From: a virus
Virus record (IMG/VR): IMGVR_UViG_3300020418_000039
Coordinates: 1-27,053 of that record
Strand: one strand, 5' to 3'
DNA length: 27,053 nucleotides
Within the stretch, counting starts at the first letter, position 1. The number at the start of each line of letters is the position of its first letter. Positions 1 through 6,009 of this stretch are shown here, piece by piece. A program made the position numbers and the translations under genes. The notes beneath the pieces are model-generated. The model saw only the letters and a list, made by a program, of their open reading frames with translations, was not told where the DNA came from and ran no database searches.

Positions 1-543
1 AGATTATCTTCATGGGAAGAAAAGTCTGCTATTGGTATTACTGAGGCTCCTAACCCTCCGTATTACGATCAGCGTTTTTACTGGGGTGTTGATAATCCTA
101 AGCAGCTTGAGGATATTACTGATGAAGAAGGCAATACCACCACTGGTCTAAAAACTTTGTGGATTTCTAATACCAAATATTCTGCAGGCACTCTACTTGC
201 TCCTACTGATTGGTACATCGTACGGAACAGTGAGACTGGAGTTGAAGTCCCTGCTGATGTACTTGAACGTAGAAGTGAAATCCGTAGCTACTGTAATGAG
301 TACGAACAAGCTATTGAAGCAACGACCACTACAGATGAGTTAGCTGCTTATATTACTTCCGCTGATTACGGAAGATTTGAAGCAGTCCCTGAAGTTCCTG
401 CAACTCTTCCTGCACCTGAAACTATTGATGATGGAGAAAGTCAAGATACTATAATCTTAAGTGGTGGCACTGCTTCAGCTGGTATTACCTTTGATGATGG
501 CATCATTGGATCTGCCGGTGAAGATACTTTGAGCTTTGAATAA
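1..543 (+). CDS. Phage tail protein, C-terminal part (5' end outside window)
   Basis: The frame is open from the first base, so this is the last 180 codons of a longer gene. Around residues 65-115 is a TDWYIVRNSETG segment followed by IPADV-like and RRSEIR motifs and a helix with NEYEQAIEA. This resembles the tail assembly chaperone-like domain (Phage_tail_APC type) seen at the ends of many phage tail or fibre proteins. The last ~60 residues are acidic and low in complexity (Pro/Glu/Asp, then Gly/Ser/Thr). It converges on the endolysin gene, whose stop codon follows at once. Role inferred: tail or fibre component. The family match is by eye only, and the missing N-terminus could change the reading. 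Confidence 0.6.
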   Translation, partial: RLSSWEEKSAIGITEAPNPPYYDQRFYWGVDNPKQLEDITDEEGNTTTGLKTLWISNTKYSAGTLLAPTDWYIVRNSETGVEVPADVLERRSEIRSYCNEYEQAIEATTTTDELAAYITSADYGRFEAVPEVPATLPAPETIDDGESQDTIILSGGTASAGITFDDGIIGSAGEDTLSFE

Positions 544-1293
544 TTAATTGCCTGGATAAGGAAGACCTAAGACATCAAAAGCTTTACGTGAGTAATGTCT
601 GCGGTCTTCATATCCATTAGGAAGATAACGTCCATTTACTTTAGCGCCAACGTCATCAACACCTGGACGTTTTTGACAGTGGCTAATCATGCCACGGTTC
701 ATCCACCAAAAACCTGAAATTGACCAAGGATATTTTTCGCTTGAATAGGTCTTACCTACTTCCATAACTTTAGGATCATATTGACCTTTCTTTTGCAAGT
801 AATCAGAAAAAGACTGATGATTTGCACGTCCAGTCACTTGAATCCAACCAGTACCAGCAAATTTAACACCATCACCTGGATAAATATTATTTAAGTCTTT
901 TCTAAACTCATAATTAGATCCGTCGTGAATTTCGACAGGATAACGAAGTCCTGCTGATTCATGTCCGCACTGACCTAAAAAATAAGCAATATTTATTTGA
1001 TCAAATTCAAACAATTCACAACAATGAGCAAAATCATCCATCAAAGAATCAGAAATGCTTTCAGTAGAACAATTCATAATTAAACCCATTTGCACTTTAG
1101 TGATGGGCCACTGCTTTGTCTCTTCCTTTTGTTTTAAAGCTTGATTGCGATATTGACGGATCCAATTAGTATTATCATTCAATAAATCTTGAGGCAAATT
1201 ATCGTAAAGAAGCTCAATCGCTAATTCTTGATGATCTTCTGGTTTGTAATACTTAAAAAAGTTTTTGAACTGTTCTACGGTTAGCTGTGCCAT
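544..1293 (-). CDS. Endolysin, glycoside hydrolase family 19 (chitinase-like muramidase)
   Basis: Predicted 249-aa cell-wall hydrolase that would cut peptidoglycan at lysis. The C-terminal two thirds carry the GH19 signature: GHESAG with the first catalytic Glu, a second Glu in NYEFRKDLNN, then FAGTGWIQVTGRANH, a GFWWMNRG block and a VNGRYLPNGYEDRR ending. The first ~55 residues form a separate module with NFFKYY, an internal LLYDNLP and NTNWIRQY; a standalone copy of it lies at 7737-7919. I use the ATG at 1293 (MAQLTVEQF) and not the upstream TTG. No signal peptide is seen, so export would need a holin. The gene is minus strand among plus-strand structural genes and has its own upstream TAGAATA element. 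Confidence 0.85.
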   Translation of the reverse strand: MAQLTVEQFKNFFKYYKPEDHQELAIELLYDNLPQDLLNDNTNWIRQYRNQALKQKEETKQWPITKVQMGLIMNCSTESISDSLMDDFAHCCELFEFDQINIAYFLGQCGHESAGLRYPVEIHDGSNYEFRKDLNNIYPGDGVKFAGTGWIQVTGRANHQSFSDYLQKKGQYDPKVMEVGKTYSSEKYPWSISGFWWMNRGMISHCQKRPGVDDVGAKVNGRYLPNGYEDRRHYSRKAFDVLGLPYPGN

Positions 1294-1314
1294 AATATCT
1301 GATATCTTTAGCAA

Positions 1315-1330
1315 TATTCTATCTAGAATA
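1315..1330. promoter_or_regulatory. 7-bp inverted repeat with TAGAATA, divergent control region
   Basis: TATTCTA-TC-TAGAATA is a near-perfect palindrome in the gap between the divergent endolysin (minus) and the gene at 1352 (plus). Read on the minus strand, TAGAAT resembles a sigma-70 -10 box. The same TAGAATA word lies 21 and 26 bp upstream of the other isolated minus-strand genes at 6404 and 8895. Inferred role: promoter and/or operator. No clear -35 box was found. Confidence 0.4.
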
Positions 1331-1337
1331 GAAGTAC

Positions 1338-1349
1338 TTAGTGCTTTTA
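1338..1349 (+). repeat. 12-bp repeat TTAGTGCTTTTA, copy 1
   Basis: An exact 12-mer TTAGTGCTTTTA ends three bases before the ATG at 1352. An identical copy lies at 1761-1772, just before the ATG at 1780. The position ahead of two plus-strand starts suggests a promoter or leader element, but it could be a short chance repeat in AT-rich DNA. Confidence 0.35.
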
Positions 1350-1351
1350 TT

Positions 1352-1624
1352 ATGACTACAGAAGAACGTCAACAATTTTGGAATATGGTTGAAAGTGGTG
1401 ATAATCCTCTGCTTTCTGTAATGTCTGGACTTGTTGAAAAGTGGGGCATGCCTGCCATTGTTATGGCATTAGGTGATGTTGCAGTTGTTCTTTCAGAAGA
1501 TGCTATTGATGCAGATAATTTAACTCCAAATCAACGTGGATTAATTATGAATTGCTGTGCTCAGGTAGCTAATTTAAGCGATCTTATGCATGCAGAAATG
1601 AACCATTTAGCTACGAATCAATGA
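1352..1624 (+). CDS. Hypothetical phage protein, 90 aa
   Basis: I do not recognise the family. The protein is acidic, predicted mostly helical, and begins MTTEERQQFWNMV. Its middle is hydrophobic (MPAIVMALGDVAVVL), but the run is broken by Gly and Asp and is not a clear membrane helix. ATG at 1352 is preferred to an upstream TTG because it follows the repeated element at 1338. The stop overlaps the next start (ATGA), so the two genes are probably translated together. Position suggests a structural-module accessory gene; no function is assigned. Confidence 0.6.
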   Translation: MTTEERQQFWNMVESGDNPLLSVMSGLVEKWGMPAIVMALGDVAVVLSEDAIDADNLTPNQRGLIMNCCAQVANLSDLMHAEMNHLATNQ

Positions 1625-1758
1625 CTAAAGACGAAAAAGCCAATTGGCAAAAAATCAAAGATGTCATGGAAGAAAAAGGCACTACTGACAATATGTTTTA
1701 CAAGCGTGCCTGTGCAATTGTTGATGGAAAACCAGATCCATTGGAATCGTTAGAATAA
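1621..1758 (+). CDS. Hypothetical small protein, 45 aa
   Basis: A short ORF starting with the ATG of an ATGA overlap with the preceding stop. It reads MTKDEKANWQKIKDVM and ends GKPDPLESLE. It is soluble, charged and helical in its first half. The coupling to the upstream gene and the clean end just before the repeat at 1761 support it as a real gene. Family not recognised. Confidence 0.55.
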   Translation: MTKDEKANWQKIKDVMEEKGTTDNMFYKRACAIVDGKPDPLESLE

Positions 1759-1760
1759 TA

Positions 1761-1772
1761 TTAGTGCTTTTA
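1761..1772 (+). repeat. 12-bp repeat TTAGTGCTTTTA, copy 2
   Basis: Exact second copy of the 12-mer at 1338-1349, ending seven bases before the ATG of the first basic-protein gene (1780). It is the only non-coding space before the basic-protein cluster, so it is the natural place for that cluster's promoter or leader signal. Confidence 0.35.
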
Positions 1773-1779
1773 ATAGTGT

Positions 1780-2076
1780 ATGGCGGACAGATCGAGTGCA
1801 AAATCAAAAGCACAAACTTACAAAAAAAGTAAGAAAAAAGGAGCAATGAAAGGAGTCACTGTTAAAAGTGGCGGCAAACTTTCTGTTGCTCAAGGTGGCG
1901 GCTTATCCAAAAAAGGTCGCGATAAAATTAATCGTGAGACTGGTTCTAATTTACAAGCGCCTGCTCCTAATCCAAAAACTAAAAAAGATGCAGCCCGCCG
2001 TAAGTCTTTTTGCGCTCGTTCACGCGGCTGGAAGAGTGAACGTGGACTCGCTGCCCGTAAACGTTGGAATTGCTGA
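1780..2076 (+). CDS. Small basic protein, DUF6321-like
   Basis: A 98-aa, very Lys/Arg-rich protein. The N-terminal half is low-complexity (Ser/Lys/Ala, then Gly-rich around GGKLSVAQGGGLSKKGRD). The C-terminal half has the compact motif RRKSFCARSRGW and ends ARKRWNC, the Cys/Arg pattern I associate with DUF6321-type small proteins in marine phages. The charge suggests nucleic-acid binding, possibly virion-packaged; that is inference. It heads a run of five tightly spaced genes (1780-2927) just upstream of the fibre gene. Confidence 0.65.
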   Translation: MADRSSAKSKAQTYKKSKKKGAMKGVTVKSGGKLSVAQGGGLSKKGRDKINRETGSNLQAPAPNPKTKKDAARRKSFCARSRGWKSERGLAARKRWNC

Positions 2077-2078
2077 TC

Positions 2079-2288
2079 ATGTCACAAGAATCTCGTAGTA
2101 AAGCTAAAAGTAAAGCCAAATCTCGTGTCAATGAAGCTGGTAACTATACAAAGCCAGGTTTACGTAAACGCATCTTTGAGCGTATCAAGGCTGGCAGTAA
2201 AGGTGGTAAGCCTGGTCAGTGGTCTGCGCGTAAAGCCCAGATGATGGCTAAAGAGTACAAAGCTCAAGGTGGAGGGTACAAAAACTGA
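2079..2288 (+). CDS. Small basic protein of the marine-phage GNYTKPGLRKRIF type
   Basis: A 69-aa basic protein starting at ATG 2079, two bases after the preceding stop. The conserved-looking core is GNYTKPGLRKRIFERIKAG, followed by GKPGQWSARKAQMMAKEYK and a Gly-rich end. I recall this pattern from small proteins of marine phages that occur beside DUF5872-like genes. Its last base is the first base of the next ATG. It has no enzyme motif. A nucleic-acid-binding or virion role is inferred from composition and company only. Confidence 0.6.
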   Translation: MSQESRSKAKSKAKSRVNEAGNYTKPGLRKRIFERIKAGSKGGKPGQWSARKAQMMAKEYKAQGGGYKN

Positions 2289-2542
2289 TGGCTAAAGCAA
2301 AGTCTCAAAAATCACTTGATAGCTGGACCAAAGAAGATTGGGGAACAAAATCAGGTAAAAATAGTACCCAAGGTAAAAATGCAACAGGTGAACGTTACTT
2401 GCCTCGCAAGGCACGTGAGGCTTTGACTGATGAAGAGTACGCTCGCTCTACAGCTAAAAAACGCGCCGCTGCTCGTAAAGGTCAGCAATTTAGTAAACAG
2501 CCTAAAGACGTTGCATCAAAAACAGCTCGCTATCGTAAATAA
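2288..2542 (+). CDS. DUF5872-like small basic protein
   Basis: An 84-aa basic protein. Its core matches the DUF5872 pattern: SLDSWTKEDWGTKSG, then TGERYLPRKAREAL, an EYARSTAKKRAAARKG stretch, and a terminal QQFSKQPKDVASKTARYRK. Function of the family is unknown to me. It starts on the last base of the previous gene (TGATG) and ends the same way (TAATG), so translation is very likely coupled. A fragment resembling its C-terminal 15 residues recurs in another ORF near 4510-4545. Confidence 0.7.
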   Translation: MAKAKSQKSLDSWTKEDWGTKSGKNSTQGKNATGERYLPRKAREALTDEEYARSTAKKRAAARKGQQFSKQPKDVASKTARYRK

Positions 2543-2778
2543 TGTCTAAAGCAAAACGCTCTAAAGCTAAAAGTTTAGCTAAGGCATTTCAAAAAATGTC
2601 GCACCGTAAGAAAGGTGGAACAAAAGGAACTTTTACCGCAGCAGCAACAAAAGCTGGTTATCCCGACACACCTGAAGGTCGTAAGTCATATGCGAATGCA
2701 GTTTTAAAAGATCCAGATGCATCGTCTAAAATGAAGAAGAAGGCTACCTTCTATAAAAACATTATCAATAAAGACTAA
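2542..2778 (+). CDS. Small basic protein with GGTKGTFTAAA motif
   Basis: A 78-aa Lys-rich protein. The central motif HRKKGGTKGTFTAAATKAG and the end DPDASSKMKKKATFYKN are characteristic of a small-protein group that I associate with marine phage basic-protein clusters; no named function is known to me. It is coupled on both sides by single-base stop/start overlaps. Charge and context suggest DNA binding or packaging with the genome, which remains inference. Confidence 0.6.
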   Translation: MSKAKRSKAKSLAKAFQKMSHRKKGGTKGTFTAAATKAGYPDTPEGRKSYANAVLKDPDASSKMKKKATFYKNIINKD

Positions 2779-2927
2779 TGCCTGGACATAACATGAAGCC
2801 TGACTTCCTTGATATAGATGGTGATGGCGACAAACAAGAGCCAATGAAAGAAGCTGCTCAAGAACCAGAAGCTCAAAAATTCAAAGATAAAAAAATGAGT
2901 GAGGTCATGCAGCGGAGACGTGGCTGA
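2778..2927 (+). CDS. Small protein with EF-hand-like loop
   Basis: A 49-aa ORF with TAATG coupling to the gene before and TGATG to the fibre gene after. It contains DFLDIDGDGDKQEPM, a DxDxDGD calcium-loop-like motif, followed by charged helix KEAAQEPEAQKFKDKK and a basic end QRRRG. Similar short proteins with 'D-x-D-x-D-G-x-K-x-x-P-M' occur in marine phages as I recall. Calcium binding is suggested by the loop only. Confidence 0.6.
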   Translation: MPGHNMKPDFLDIDGDGDKQEPMKEAAQEPEAQKFKDKKMSEVMQRRRG

Positions 2928-4165
2928 TGGCTGGTTCGATTACAATCACAGGACTTGAAACATTCAAAGATCAATCAGGAGATCTAACATTAGTTAGCCC
3001 TGATTCAACTGACCGGCCTGTGAACTACTGGTGGGTGCCACGTTGGTGGTGGAATGGCGATAACACAGTTTATGAAGGCTGTGTTCGCTTAAATAATAGT
3101 TCAAACAGCGAACAAATTTACATTGCTTGCAGTGAAAATAATCCCCATCTTAAAGTTGAATGGGATGGTACAAATTATACGTTTGATTCTGATCATAGCC
3201 GTAAGCATGTGACCCGTGCTTTTGTCACGAGCGATGCAGCTTTAGAAAGAGGCGTTGATTATGACATTCCAAGGGATGGTTCAGCAGTTACTCCTATTGA
3301 AAGTCTTCGCTATGAAATATCAAATTCAGGAAGTTCATTCACTTTAAAATCATCAACTACAGTTAAATACACCGTTGATTGGGGAGACGGAAGTGCAAAA
3401 CAAACAAGTACGAGTACGACATTAAGTCACACGTATTCATCCTCTGGTTCTTATATCGTTCGCATTTATTCGTCGAATTATAGACCACAATTTGACGATT
3501 CGAACAACGGAGAAGCTCAGATTGTCTTGGTTAATATTTCATCTGATCCAATTTTCCATAGTGAGTCAGGTGGCCAGAGTTTAACCGCAGCATGGTATGG
3601 CGCAACAAGCATGACCACATTTATTTCACGCCCTGAAGTATTTGATAATGTGACGTTTCTGTATCGTGCTTGGCGTGATTGTTCAAGCTTAGCAGCGATG
3701 CCAGTAATCAATACATCTGCTTGTACATCATTTTCGCAAACTTGGAGACAGTGTAGTTCATTAACTTCATTCCCCTTGATCGATACATCTAGCGGGCAAG
3801 ACTTCAGTGATGCTTGGAGAGGGTGCTCAGGTTTGACATCATTTCCAAAATTAGATTTTTCAAGTGCAACCACGTTTAAACTCTGTTGGAACTCTTGCAC
3901 GTCGTTAACTGATTTCCCTGCCAATGTTTTTGATACTCTGGGAACTCTTGCTGCGGATGCTTTTCAGTTCACCTTTGGCAACTGCGCATTAACGGCACAA
4001 TCAATTGAAAATATTCTGACGTCTTTAGATACCAGTGGAAAGACAAATATTACTTTGACGATTGCTGGTGGATCGAATGCCGGTCAATCAACCTGGAGTG
4101 CTGCGGCCAATACTGCGTTGTCTAACTTGACATCAAAAGGTTGGACGATTGGATACAACAGTTAA
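2927..4165 (+). CDS. Putative tail fibre / surface protein with PKD-like and BspA-type repeats
   Basis: A 412-aa protein with three visible parts. Residues ~1-115 are a beta-rich N-terminus containing NYWWVPRWWW. Residues ~120-190 look like a PKD/Ig-like domain, with YTVDWGDGS and a later LSHTYSSSGSY. Residues ~215-345 hold about four ~24-residue repeats built on W-x-x-C-S-S-L-x-x-x-P, as in BspA/DUF285-type leucine-rich surface proteins. The last ~60 residues are a Ser/Thr/Gly-rich cap. Such folds mediate adhesion, so a receptor-binding role is inferred. It ends just before a small hairpin at 4162-4177. Confidence 0.7.
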   Translation: MAGSITITGLETFKDQSGDLTLVSPDSTDRPVNYWWVPRWWWNGDNTVYEGCVRLNNSSNSEQIYIACSENNPHLKVEWDGTNYTFDSDHSRKHVTRAFVTSDAALERGVDYDIPRDGSAVTPIESLRYEISNSGSSFTLKSSTTVKYTVDWGDGSAKQTSTSTTLSHTYSSSGSYIVRIYSSNYRPQFDDSNNGEAQIVLVNISSDPIFHSESGGQSLTAAWYGATSMTTFISRPEVFDNVTFLYRAWRDCSSLAAMPVINTSACTSFSQTWRQCSSLTSFPLIDTSSGQDFSDAWRGCSGLTSFPKLDFSSATTFKLCWNSCTSLTDFPANVFDTLGTLAADAFQFTFGNCALTAQSIENILTSLDTSGKTNITLTIAGGSNAGQSTWSAAANTALSNLTSKGWTIGYNS

Positions 4166-4177
4166 ACCTTACGGTTT
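4162..4177 (+). terminator. Weak hairpin after the fibre gene
   Basis: TAAACC-TTAC-GGTTTA forms a 6-bp stem with a 4-nt loop overlapping the fibre gene stop and followed by TAATTG. It is AU-rich and has no T-run, so it may only attenuate transcription or protect an mRNA end. Confidence 0.3.
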
Positions 4178-4191
4178 ATAATTGCAATATT

Positions 4192-4425
4192 ATGACTAAG
4201 CCAATGTATTACGTATGCCATGGGCCGGATGTTGTTCACTTCTTTGAAGCAGACGACAGTATCAAGGTTGTCACAGGTCAACCAAACATTGAAACGTTTG
4301 ACACTGAAAATAAGGCCACATTAAGGGCTATTGAGCTTGGTTACGTTTTCTCTAAATCCGAGGATGAATTATCTCAAACGGTTGTGGCAAACCCTATCGA
4401 CATACAATCGATGGCCGATCACTGA
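4192..4425 (+). CDS. Hypothetical protein, 77 aa
   Basis: Begins MTKPMYYVCHGPDVVHFFE at ATG 4192; an in-frame ATG at 4141 would run back into the end of the fibre gene and is less likely. The protein is acidic, with an alternating hydrophobic pattern early (MYYVCHGPDVVHFF) and a helix ENKATLRAIELGY; a small alpha/beta fold is plausible. Family not recognised. The 3' end overlaps a reading frame (4382-4564) that has no clear start. Confidence 0.6.
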   Translation: MTKPMYYVCHGPDVVHFFEADDSIKVVTGQPNIETFDTENKATLRAIELGYVFSKSEDELSQTVVANPIDIQSMADH

Positions 4426-4564
4426 TCAAACCCCGGAACAAGAAAAAGAAGAGCAACGATTGAAGTTGCTGTGCTCGTTGGTGCCTGAGCATCCAGCCTG
4501 TGGAAAACAACACTGCCAACAGCCTAAATCGATTGCAAAGAAAACTGATCCACATCGCTCTTGA
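4382..4564 (+). CDS. Cys-rich small ORF, start uncertain
   Basis: This frame reads ITDQTPEQEKEEQRLKLL, then CSLVPEHPACGKQHC and a tail QQPKSIAKKTDPHRS. The composition looks coding (charged helix then a Cys/Pro/His knot), yet there is no ATG. The nearest in-frame starts are TTG at 4382 and TTG at 4331, and the protein-like part begins at an ATC codon (4418) over the stop of the previous gene. The tail resembles the end of the DUF5872-like protein at 2288-2542 (8 of 15 positions identical by eye). It could be a frameshift-expressed product, a TTG-start gene or a recombination remnant. Confidence 0.4.
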   Translation: MWQTLSTYNRWPITDQTPEQEKEEQRLKLLCSLVPEHPACGKQHCQQPKSIAKKTDPHRS

Positions 4565-4571
4565 CATGGGT

Positions 4572-4621
4572 GTGTAAGGTAAACTGGCGGAGCCCACGTC
4601 AGTGAGGTCTTACCATTACAC
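4572..4621. other. Long imperfect hairpin upstream of integrase
   Basis: GTGTAA, GGTAA and ACTG (4572-4586) pair in order with CAGT (4600-4603), TTACC (4610-4614) and TTACAC (4616-4621), leaving a 13-nt loop and a 6-nt bulge. Paired bases number about 15. The segment is non-coding and sits 90 bp before the integrase start, so a small structured RNA, a leader or attP arm sites are possible. It is not a recognisable tRNA. Confidence 0.45.
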
Positions 4622-4631
4622 AACACCCGCA

Positions 4632-4677
4632 TGGGCCATTCCGTAAGGTAGAGCCCACACGGTCCGTTTGTCAACGG
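4632..4677. other. Second structured segment with possible pseudoknot and small hairpin
   Basis: TGGGC (4632-4636) can pair with GCCCA (4653-4657), while CCGT (4641-4644) can pair with ACGG (4659-4662); these cross as an H-type pseudoknot or are alternatives. A third stem, CCGTT-TGTC-AACGG, follows at 4664-4677. The words GTAAGGTA and AGCCCAC both occur here (4643, 4652) and in the first hairpin (4574, 4591), so the two segments look like diverged copies. Candidate attP arms or non-coding RNA. Confidence 0.4.
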
Positions 4678-4710
4678 TAGATTTGCATTGGCGATGCTTA
4701 TATCAAATCA

Positions 4711-5478
4711 ATGTTGGTTTCAAAACTTTGTAAACGGACGCTGTCATTCAAGCGTTTGTCAGAGTCCACCCAATACGGATGGAGGCACTCTTCAAAGCAT
4801 TTTGAGAATGTAGACACTTCCAAAATTGATAGGGAGTTCTGCGTTGATCACAGGTGTGAACTCCTTGAGTGTGACTACACAGAAGGTTATGTTCGAACAC
4901 AGCTTGGTTACCTCGGTTCGATGTGGGAACGCGGGGTAGAAATGGGAATTCTTGAATGGAATCCCTGGCGTGGAATGCTCAAAGGATTAGGCCGTTCTAA
5001 GAAGAAGTATCCACATAAAAAGTTTGATCACTTCCACCGGTTCCATGATGATCCATTGTTCATGGCAGTGTGGTTACACGGCTTCAGGATCAGTGAAGTG
5101 GCCTGCTTGTTGCCTGAGGATTTTGTGACCGATGCTGAACAACCGTATATCAACATTGAGCACAATCATATTCGTAAATGTAAAAACGAATACACGCAGA
5201 GGAAGGTGCCAATACACCCTGAGTATTTTAAATATATTGAAAAATTCCCTTTTACAACAAACCCCAACGCAGGTGACTACTTCAGTCGCAAGCTAAAAAA
5301 ACACACAGGTATATCAGCTCATGGCATTCGGCACTCGTTTATCACTCGTATGCGGCAAGCAGGGATTGAATACAGCATTGCAATGGCTGTAGTAGGACAC
5401 AAACCATCTGGTATGACAGCAAGCTACGGCGATGTGCTACTTGAAGATATCGCAAAGCAACTACAAAAACTACGATAA
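4711..5478 (+). CDS. int: Tyrosine recombinase / phage integrase
   Basis: A 255-aa site-specific recombinase. The N-terminal half (~residues 15-100) is a helical core-binding domain. The catalytic half has the expected residues: Arg in HGFRISEVACLL, a Lys in the following beta-hairpin region, HGIRHSFITRM (H-x-x-R), VGHKPSGMTASYGD with the last His and the nucleophilic Tyr. All key positions appear intact. It is short compared with lambda Int and lacks an obvious arm-binding N-terminus, as in several cyanophage integrases. Flanked by inverted repeats on both sides (4572-4677 and 5485-5526), so attP is likely close. It suggests temperate capacity, at least ancestrally. Confidence 0.9.
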   Translation: MLVSKLCKRTLSFKRLSESTQYGWRHSSKHFENVDTSKIDREFCVDHRCELLECDYTEGYVRTQLGYLGSMWERGVEMGILEWNPWRGMLKGLGRSKKKYPHKKFDHFHRFHDDPLFMAVWLHGFRISEVACLLPEDFVTDAEQPYINIEHNHIRKCKNEYTQRKVPIHPEYFKYIEKFPFTTNPNAGDYFSRKLKKHTGISAHGIRHSFITRMRQAGIEYSIAMAVVGHKPSGMTASYGDVLLEDIAKQLQKLR

Positions 5479-5484
5479 CTACGT

Positions 5485-5526
5485 TACTGCTTATATACTG
5501 TTTTCTAAAAATGTATATAGGCAGTA
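5485..5526. repeat. 14-bp inverted repeat after integrase
   Basis: TACTGC-T-TATATAC pairs with GTATATA-G-GCAGTA across a 14-nt loop, with one T-G mismatch or wobble. It begins seven bases after the integrase stop. AACTACG next to it also recurs inverted as CGTAGTT near 5562, and TAGCTA occurs twice at 5529-5545. It may end integrase transcription, or be part of attP. There is no T-run on the plus strand. Confidence 0.5.
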
Positions 5527-5614
5527 GTAGCTAATAAATAGCTAGATATATAAAATATAGGCGTAGTTTGTGTAGCAAAGTAGTTAGAATAATGGCAAAC
5601 CTATAAATAGTAAA

Positions 5615-5758
5615 ATGGGTATTATCGAATCTCCAATTTTTTGGATTGTAGTTGCAGCAGCTTCTGAAATTATTGCTTTAACTCCTTTGAAGTCAAACAG
5701 TGTTGTTCAGTTGATTCTTTCTGCAATCAATGCAATTAAGCCTGGAAAAAAGGCTTAA
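5615..5758 (+). CDS. Small hydrophobic membrane protein (zero-frame product of a frameshift gene)
   Basis: A 47-aa ORF with one transmembrane-like segment (SPIFWIVVAAASEIIAL) and an amphipathic second half ending KPGKKA. The S-P-I-F-W...A-S-E-x-I-A-L-T-P-L-K pattern is one I associate with small cyanophage membrane proteins; a holin-like role is possible but unproven. The gene ends with GGA AAA AAG GCT TAA, placing a perfect A_AAA_AAG heptamer two codons before the stop codon. A -1 shift there continues into the frame that stops at 6009, giving a 131-aa fusion. Confidence 0.7.
   Translation: MGIIESPIFWIVVAAASEIIALTPLKSNSVVQLILSAINAIKPGKKA
5746..5752 (+). promoter_or_regulatory. Candidate -1 ribosomal frameshift site A_AAA_AAG
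   Basis: The heptamer A AAA AAG is in the correct register relative to the 5615 frame (codons AAA 5747-5749 and AAG 5750-5752). It is the slippery sequence used in E. coli dnaX. Slipping by -1 makes the next codon GGC at 5752, entering an 85-codon open frame. Downstream, CGGTAAA-TGGA-TTTATCG (about 5775-5792) can form a 7-bp stem with one G-T pair, but it is ~23 nt away, farther than usual. No strong upstream Shine-Dalgarno stimulator is visible. Confidence 0.55.
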
Positions 5759-6009
5759 GCAACATACCGCATGACGGTAAATGGATTTATCGGTTTGACA
5801 CTAGAAGTCCGACCGAGAAACTTCGTCGTGCAATAAATGAACAAAAGTTTTATGCAACCTTGCCCAGTAAACTAGACAGGGCAGAACAGGAGTGGCTTGA
5901 TGCACAATTGGTTTCTGAGGATCCTTGGGAATCGAAAGAAACAGGCACATTTGGTGAAGATGGATGGACTATCTCATACCGCCATAAATCAGTCAAAAAA
6001 GATCAGTAG
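5752..6009 (+). CDS. Downstream frame of the putative frameshift gene, no start codon of its own
   Basis: An 85-codon frame (with stop 86) that looks coding: it reads HDGKWIYRFDTRSPTEKLRRA, then a helical LDRAEQEWLDAQLV and an acidic/aromatic end GEDGWTISYRHKS. There is no ATG or GTG; the only usable start would be TTG at 5857, which would discard the well-formed first third. The open frame begins only a few codons before the slippery heptamer and is exactly the frame reached by a -1 slip. I infer it is translated as a C-terminal extension of the 5615 membrane protein. It ends seven bases inside the SET-domain gene on the other strand. Confidence 0.5.
   Translation, partial: GLSNIPHDGKWIYRFDTRSPTEKLRRAINEQKFYATLPSKLDRAEQEWLDAQLVSEDPWESKETGTFGEDGWTISYRHKSVKKDQ

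Noticed and set aside
3517-3924. Minus-strand 135-aa ORF inside the fibre gene
   Set aside because: It is the complement of the fibre repeats, which have clear protein-level periodicity on the plus strand.
4394-4674. Two minus-strand ORFs across the segment upstream of the integrase
   Set aside because: They overlap a plus-strand coding-looking frame and a highly structured non-coding region, have odd Cys/Trp-rich composition and no ribosome binding site.
4572-4677. Possible tRNA gene or tRNA fragment
   Set aside because: Stems are present but there is no T-loop consensus, anticodon arm or acceptor pairing of normal length.
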